From NCBI GenBank assembly GCA_029204045.2, contig CM055072.1:8806854-8870853 (forward strand): a stretch of 64,000 nt of DNA, given 5' to 3'. The stretch is from Tillandsia leiboldiana. Its lineage: Eukaryota > Streptophyta > Magnoliopsida > Poales > Bromeliaceae. The position numbers and the translations under genes were made by a program. The notes under the pieces were generated by a model that saw only the letters and a list, made by a program, of their open reading frames with translations, was not told where the DNA came from and made no database searches. This document shows positions 58,256 through 64,000 of the stretch, piece after piece (position 1 is the first letter of the stretch; every line of letters starts with the position of its first letter).

Positions 58256-59130
58256 GCGAGGTTTTCCCTGAGGTCTTGATGACTAATATGGTGGCTAGAG
58301 ATTGGGTTGGTTTTAGTATTTCATCTATTGATGCATGAGTTGCTGATTGATATGTTTACTTCATTATCCATTGATTCCTGGATTTGATTTCAATTATCCA
58401 CCTATACATGTCGAGATTTGATATGATGCCTTTACTTTTAGTATCATGATTATTGAGTTGCTGATCCTACCAGTGCTTTCATATCTGCTGACACTCCATG
58501 ACACTTTCATGAGGATATACTTGTTGATCTCCACGTTGCTTCCATTATAATAGAGTTGTTGATCTCTATGTTATCCCATAATGATATTTCTTATCTGTCT
58601 TAACTCATAATGACTTTACTTAGAGTAAACACTGCTCCTTTATGATAATTGCTTTTCCTAACAGTGATCTTTTACTATTCTCTAGTATTGTATACCAGTA
58701 GGTACGATCTGCTATTTCTCGGCTCGTCGTGCCCACTGGGATACACTCCGGTGTGTCTCACACCCTCGGGTGACTGTTTTTCAGGTCGCGCGGGTGTTGG
58801 GATGTCGGGACGAATTGGCGAGGTATCGATATAGAGATTGACCCTTGACAGCCGAATGCACATGTATTTGTATCAGTTAAAAGAAATGTGTAATTCATTT
58901 GTTGAGTTGTTGTAATAATTAAATTGTAATTTTTGATAGTTGTAGTACGTAGTTAGTACTCTGATGTTGTTGCCAAGCTAGCCGTGCATATATAGAGAAG
59001 GCTCAATCCCATGGGGGATTGGGACTCTTCTATATATGTGGCGGTCTGTCATTGCCCTGGCTGTTTTTGCAACTCTGATTTATAAAAAAAAAAAATTTAT
59101 ACACTGATTTTTGAACTCGGGGCGTGACAT

Positions 59131-60708
59131 TAGTAAGTATAAATCAACTGTATTTACGGTATAAAACCAAACCGCAGATCCTTCGGCATGACAGCTCTGG
59201 CAAGAGCCCGCGTCACCCCTCACCCCGTCCGCCCGAAAGCCACATCAGTCCGCCAAATGCGGCAAGTCCGGCAGCTCCAACAAAAGTCGCCGTCAACCAA
59301 GTGATGCATCGCTGACACACGGCGACGCCGAGTGTGAGCGATGGTGCTCCATTTGCTCCCGAAAATTCTATCTTAAATTTAAGTGTAAGCGATGGTATTC
59401 CATTTGCCCCCGAAAATTATATCTTAAATTTAATATCTTTCGACGTGTTTCTCGATTCTGTCGTGTTCCCCGATTCCACGTTATTTATTTTATCATCCAT
59501 CATATCAACGGTGTTGAGGACGAGAGTTGGGGTTTAGAGAGAGTGGTCGGGAGAAGATAAACCCTAACCTAAAAAGTAGTACAACATACATTCTCAAAAA
59601 AATAGAAATGCAAATGGATCATTGTTTACATCAAAACATAGTGTACATAAGCATTGTTTGTATTGTTCTTAGACTTTGTTTGATTGCTTTCTCTGTCTTT
59701 AAGAAAATATGAGTATAGTCTATATTAAATAGTGTTCTAAGTTCAAAATTAGCATAGTAGCAATTCAGATTTTTTTATATTATGTTCTGTAATATAAAAA
59801 GCTAATTGACTTTAGGATTTCAATTGAAAAATAATAGAATTGGATGCATATTCTTTAACTGTTTATAAATAAAGAATGATAGATTTGGATGGATGGAAAC
59901 AACTCGATCATGTAATCATATAAATAATAGCATATAAACAAAATAACTCAGACAATATAACTATAGTATATAAATAATAGCATATAATTAAAATTTTCCT
60001 ACGAATCTAATAAAAAAAAAATGGAGAAATAATATAAAGAACTATAAAACCAATATAGTATAAAGTAGTAAGTATAAATCTATTGTATTTACAGTATAAA
60101 AATGCAGATCCTTTGACTCGGCAGCTCCGGCAAGAGCCCCAGTCAACACTTACCCCGTCCGCCCGAAAGCCACATTAGTCCGCCAAATGCGGCAAGTCCG
60201 ACAGTTCCAGCAAGAGCTGTCGTAGACTAAGTGCATCGCTCACAGGCACCGAATGTGAGCGATGGTGCTCCATTTGCCATTGAAAATTCTATCTTAAATT
60301 TGATACTTTTCGATGTATTCCCCGATTCCGTCGTGTTCCCCGATTCCTCAAAATTTATGATATCGTCCATCTCGTGTCGAGGACGAGAGTTAGGGTTTAG
60401 AGAGAGTGGTTGGGGAGCTAAACTCTAACCTAAAAATAATACAACATACATTCTCAAAAAAAAAAATAGAAATGCAAATAGATCATTGTTTATATCAATA
60501 ATCTACAAAAGTATAGTATGTGTTGTTCTAAGACTTTTTTTGATTGCTTTCTATGTCTTTAAAAAAATATGAGTATAGTCTATATTAAACAGTATTCTAA
60601 ATTCAATGTTGGCATAATAGCAATTCAGATTTTTAGGAGGAGCTAAACCCTAACCTAAAAAGTAATACAATATACATTCTCAAAAAAAAAGAAATGCAAA
60701 TGGATCTG
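59131..60708. repeat. Tandem duplication, about 935-bp period
   Basis: TAGTAAGTATAAATC begins units at 59131 and 60066. Shared landmarks are CACCCCGTCCGCCCGAAAGCC, CCGCCAAATGCGGCAAGTCC, GAGCGATGGTGCTCCATTTG and the CTAACCTAAAAA..AATACAACATACATTC block, which appears a third time near 60645-60690. Unit 1 also has an internal 52-bp direct repeat (about 59332-59435). A further partial copy lies at 48640-48833 plus 54174-54404. No coding signature. Confidence 0.75.
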
Positions 60709-60710
60709 GG

Positions 60711-62514
60711 TTGGTGGAGTCTGCTCGTCTCGATCCGCCAGTTAATAGGGCAAGAGGCATGAGATCCCTTTCTTTTTTCGATCCGTCCCGATCTGCCAAA
60801 AATTCGCCAAAACTCTAATTCTGTTCTGGTTCTATAAGGTAGAGAGTGATTAAAGTTATTGAATATGATAAAATTATCTTGATAAAATTTTTATTTTATT
60901 TTGATTAAAGTTACTTATTATTTAAAAACTAGGGTCTCAATGTAGAAACCGAGAATTTTAAAAGTTTAATGTTGTAATTTGAATAGTTTAAGTTTTTGAA
61001 TGGTGACTAAAGTGAATAGTAACTTGATGTTTCTGGATCGTTTCTTCGAATGTGCCTAGTTTGGCTAATCTGAACCCGAACCTATTGATGCGAATACTCG
61101 ATTTGATCGGTCTCAGCGAGTTGAGCATGATGGCACGATTCGATTTTGATTTCGATGAGCCTAGGGCCTCGAAAAGCGTGTCAGACGATGTCAGTTCTTT
61201 TTGTGGATTTTTAAGTGAGTTCTCGAGACCCAATTCTGTTGAACCAAAATCGCTACCTTATAGGTTTCGACGAGCCGGACGTCGTGGTGTCGTCCATTTT
61301 TATGTTCGACGACCTGATCTCGCCTCGAAATGCATGAAATACTATAAATTGTGGGGTTTTCTTGCTAAATTGCTTGTATTTTATGTGTGGAATTGGACGG
61401 CTTTGAATGTGGAGGTACCTTACTGCATTTTGCACCCATAGAGCTGGACCATGCCGAGAATAATTATTTTTGGAGGGGCTTATTAGCATTTTTGTCTTTT
61501 AGTTGTTGGAGCTCAACCACCCCCTCACCCGATTCTCCTGGTCAACCGCAACCTCTAGCTTCCTCCACGATCCCCTTTTCCCTCTTCTTCATCCTCCACG
61601 AGCGGCAACACCCTGGGCTGGAGAAAAGGAGAGTTGGCATCTCCATTATTGGACTCGGGTTGAGGAGGAAGAAGAAGAAGTTGTTCCTCCTTTTTGTTGC
61701 ACCCATCTTCTGTTGGAGCATTCCTGCAGTCCTTGAGGGTGAGCCCGAGGAGCCTAGTCATCGGACTCCACCGCCGCACGCCAGAGAAGAACCCTACATC
61801 TCCTTCTCTCTCCATGGATCCAAACAGAAGTAGGGACCCTCATCTTTGACCCTTCTTTGTATTCTGAGCCCTACAATGTGTTCCTCACCTTCCGTGGATG
61901 TACTCCACGCAGTGGCAGTGCCTGGGATTACAAGGTTGGCCGGTGAGAGCGTAAAGCTCGCCGGAAACCTAATAATGCCCGGAGCTTCTTATGCATTTTC
62001 TTTAGTAGTTTTACGGGCGATCAAACTTGATGGGCTTCCTCTGTAGACCCTTAGGAGGCCACCCAGGAAGTTTGAAGGTGTTTGGTTTGGGATCGACGCC
62101 GCAATCTTGAACCCTAGCTTGCTGGTTTTTGAACCTTGGCCGACGCCGTCGCTCGTCGACCCCGGCCACCCCTCTGGTAAGTTTTCTTGCACCTTGGTAG
62201 TCCCTTTGGTGCCCTTGCATGTGCCCGCTAATCCTTAGTTAAGATTTCGCCATTAATGCTCAATGGTTAGCCGCAAGCTCTAGCTCCGGCCAACCACTGC
62301 TTCCCGACGTCGGTGCAGGACTGGGTAGAGCTTCTGACACCTCTTGGATCCTCCTCTGGCTGTTGGTTGCCCATTGGTTGAAGACCTTGCAAGCTTGGCC
62401 AAACTGAGCCTTGGTGCAACTTGGTTGGGCCAAGGTAGCTCCAGCGGTGCCTCCGGCCACCCAACAGTATTGGGTAAGTGAGCCTCGATCTCTCCTTACC
62501 CTCAGATAATTGAT
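60711..62514 (+). mobile_element. Divergent plus-strand LTR-like fragment
   Basis: From about 60960 it follows the order of LTR B: GTGAATAGTAAC (61013), the TTTCGACGAGCCGGACGTCGTGG motif (61264-61286), GAAATGCATGAAA, then a leader-like CT-rich region (61500-61830). It is cut off at 62514 by the next LTR. The 129- and 148-aa frames match no family I know. Confidence 0.45.
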
Positions 62515-63745
62515 TGTCACGCCCCGAGTTCGAAAAACAGTATCTAAATTTTTTATTTTTTTTTTTTCAAATCAGAGTTTAAAACCAGTCAGAGCGCGAC
62601 AGACTGCCACATATATCGAAAATTCCCAATTTCCCTTGGAATTGAGCCTTTTCTATATATGCACGGCTAAGCCTTTACAGCAATACCAGAGTAGTCTAAC
62701 TACGTACAACTAAACAATTAAACAATTAAATTATTACAACAACTTATTTCAAATTGAATTACAAGCTTGAAACAGAAATATCAACGGCTGTCCAGGGTCA
62801 AATCTAACGTGGCATCTCAACATCACGCCCCGACATCCCAGCACCTGACCGACCTGAAAAATGGTCACCCAGGGGGTGTGAGATACATCGACAGTGTATC
62901 CCAGTGGGCACGACGAGCCGAGAAATAGCAAATCGTACCTACTGGCATACAATAACTAGCGGATAGTAAGAGTCATTAGGTAAGGCAGATATCATAAGCA
63001 GATACTAGCAGGAAGCATAATCATGATTCTGAGCATAAATAGGTACTGAACTACTGAAGTAAAAGCATGCTGATATAGATACTGGATCAAGAACTAAGAA
63101 ATCATAAGAGTATAATGATTAAGCATGCTAAGCAGGTAATCAATGCATCAATGGTAGAATAACCAAATACCCAATCAAAGCCACCATGCTGGTCAACAAG
63201 ACCTCACGGAAAAATGCCGAATAATCATGAATACAGTGCAGAGCATATCAGGGTACCGAACTATCATAATAAGAGTATGCTGATATAGATATTGAACAAG
63301 AACTGAGCAATCATTAGAAGATAATGATAAACAGGCAAACAATGCATCAATGGTAGAATAACAAAATACCCAATCTAATGCCACTGTTGGCCACAAGGGC
63401 CTCAGGCTAAGCTGCCATAGAGCACTAGGACCTCAGGCAAATGCCACTGTTGGTCATTGGGGCCTCAGGCTAATGCCACTTTTGAACCCCCAGCATGCTA
63501 TCATAACCCCAACGGGCTCACGGGTCGCCACTGCTGACCACTTTACCCAATCTAATGCCACTGTTGGCCACAAGGGCCTCAGGCTAAGCTGCCATAGAGC
63601 ACTAGGACCTCAGGCAAATGCCACTGTTGGTCATTGGGGCCTCAGGCTAATGCCACTTTTGGACACCCAGCATGCTATCATAACCTCAACGGGCTCACGG
63701 GTCGCCACTGCTGACCACTTTATCGGTAAAGTACACTATTGTGGG
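62515..63745 (-). mobile_element. Minus-strand LTR related to 15968-18258, truncated
   Basis: Begins TGTCACGCCCCGAG and parallels 15968 onward: GAGCCTTT(C/T)CTATA.ATGCA(C/T)GGCTAAGC, ACCTACTGGCATA.AATAA, and the TGTATCCCAGTGGG block. It continues to the hAT-like insertion and beyond the window. TTGAT (62510-62514) is the candidate left target duplication. Confidence 0.65.
63369..63722 (-). repeat. Two 177-bp tandem units in the LTR
   Basis: CCCAATCTAATGCCACTG starts at 63369 and 63546. The units differ at a few bases (for example TTTTGAACCCC versus TTTTGGACACC). Confidence 0.85.
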
Positions 63746-63924
63746 TAGGGGTGGCAATCCAACTCGCTGTTCACGAGCCAGCTCGTGTTCGGCTCGAAAT
63801 GAGCTCGAGATCGAATCGCTCGTTTAGTAAACGAGCCGAACACGAGCCGAATTTTCAAGCTCGTTTAATAAACGAGCCGAACACGAGCTGGGGTCAGCTC
63901 GTTCGTGTTCGACTCGATAGCAGC

Positions 63925-64000
<76 letters not shown>
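63746..64000 (+). mobile_element. hAT-like MITE, left part, runs off the window
   Basis: Starts TAGGGGTGGCAA, a common plant hAT terminal inverted repeat. It then has AGCTCGTG/CACGAGCT-type inverted repeats, including two 19-bp near-palindromes (63818-63836, 63859-63877: GCTCGTTTA, one base, TAAACGAGC). The right end is not visible. No coding. Confidence 0.55.
63929..64000. repeat. (AT)n microsatellite
   Basis: 36 uninterrupted AT dinucleotides to the end of the window. Confidence 0.97.

Larger units (their letters stand above)
54405..59129 (+). mobile_element. Solo gypsy-type LTR, family B (4.7 kb)
   Basis: TGTAGTAACC to CTCGGGGCGTGACA, flanked by TTAGT (54400-54404, 59130-59134). The paralogue near 60060 shows the site without the insertion. 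No primer site, PPT or duplicated ends inside, so it is a solo LTR left by LTR-LTR recombination. Contains the CGACGAGCCGGACGTCG motif (54914-54938), a leader-like region (55080-55600), GC-rich stretches (55700-56260) and small tandem repeats. The 50-137 aa frames lack domains. Confidence 0.8.

Noticed and set aside
61052..61833. 129- and 148-aa frames as a host gene
   Set aside because: The region follows LTR B landmarks (CGACGAGCCGG motif, leader); no recognisable protein family.

Overview
This window is a plant (angiosperm) transposable-element nest. I see no host gene in it. The plant assignment rests on LTR retrotransposons primed by initiator-Met tRNA, TRIM elements including Cassandra (5S-rRNA-like LTRs), a Sirevirus-type copia relative, a PIF/Harbinger element with TTA target duplications, and several gypsy LTRs of about 4 kb. 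I cannot name the species. Most open reading frames in the GC-rich LTRs are frame shadows.

Left third (1-15878): two long gypsy-type LTRs are stacked. D1 (1-549 plus 6961-9348) sits against D2 (9349-10566 plus 15280-15878). D1 is split by a young gag-only Sirevirus-like element at 550-6955 (1375-bp LTRs, target duplication AGTTT). D2 is split by a 4.7-kb PIF/Harbinger element at 10567-15276, which itself carries a 470-bp TRIM.

Middle (15968-31624): one minus-strand LTR flanked by AGGGG has been broken up by a CACTA-like MITE, a Cassandra TRIM (18759-19334) and an 11-kb LARD-like element (19544-30625). That element has 4.4-kb LTRs, no recognisable coding region, and a striking array of degenerate hairpin units.

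Right half: a TRIM tandem array (31697-48321) is interrupted by a non-autonomous gypsy element (32488-48166, target duplication TCCGG). The gypsy element looks like a three-LTR tandem, but a 100-N gap with matching sequence on both sides suggests two overlapping contigs that were not merged. A decayed copia element (48834-54173) follows, with a Cassandra inserted at its primer-binding site. Next come a 4.7-kb solo LTR (54405-59129), a roughly 935-bp tandem duplication (59131-60708), an LTR-like fragment, another minus-strand LTR, and a hAT-like MITE running off the window in a TA microsatellite.

The elements depend on each other. The Sirevirus-like, LARD-like and gypsy elements lack working pol genes yet have nearly identical LTRs, so their enzymes probably came in trans. 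The gypsy and LARD-like families share the same LTR terminus, primer-binding-site spacer and region next to the polypurine tract, which points to a common helper.
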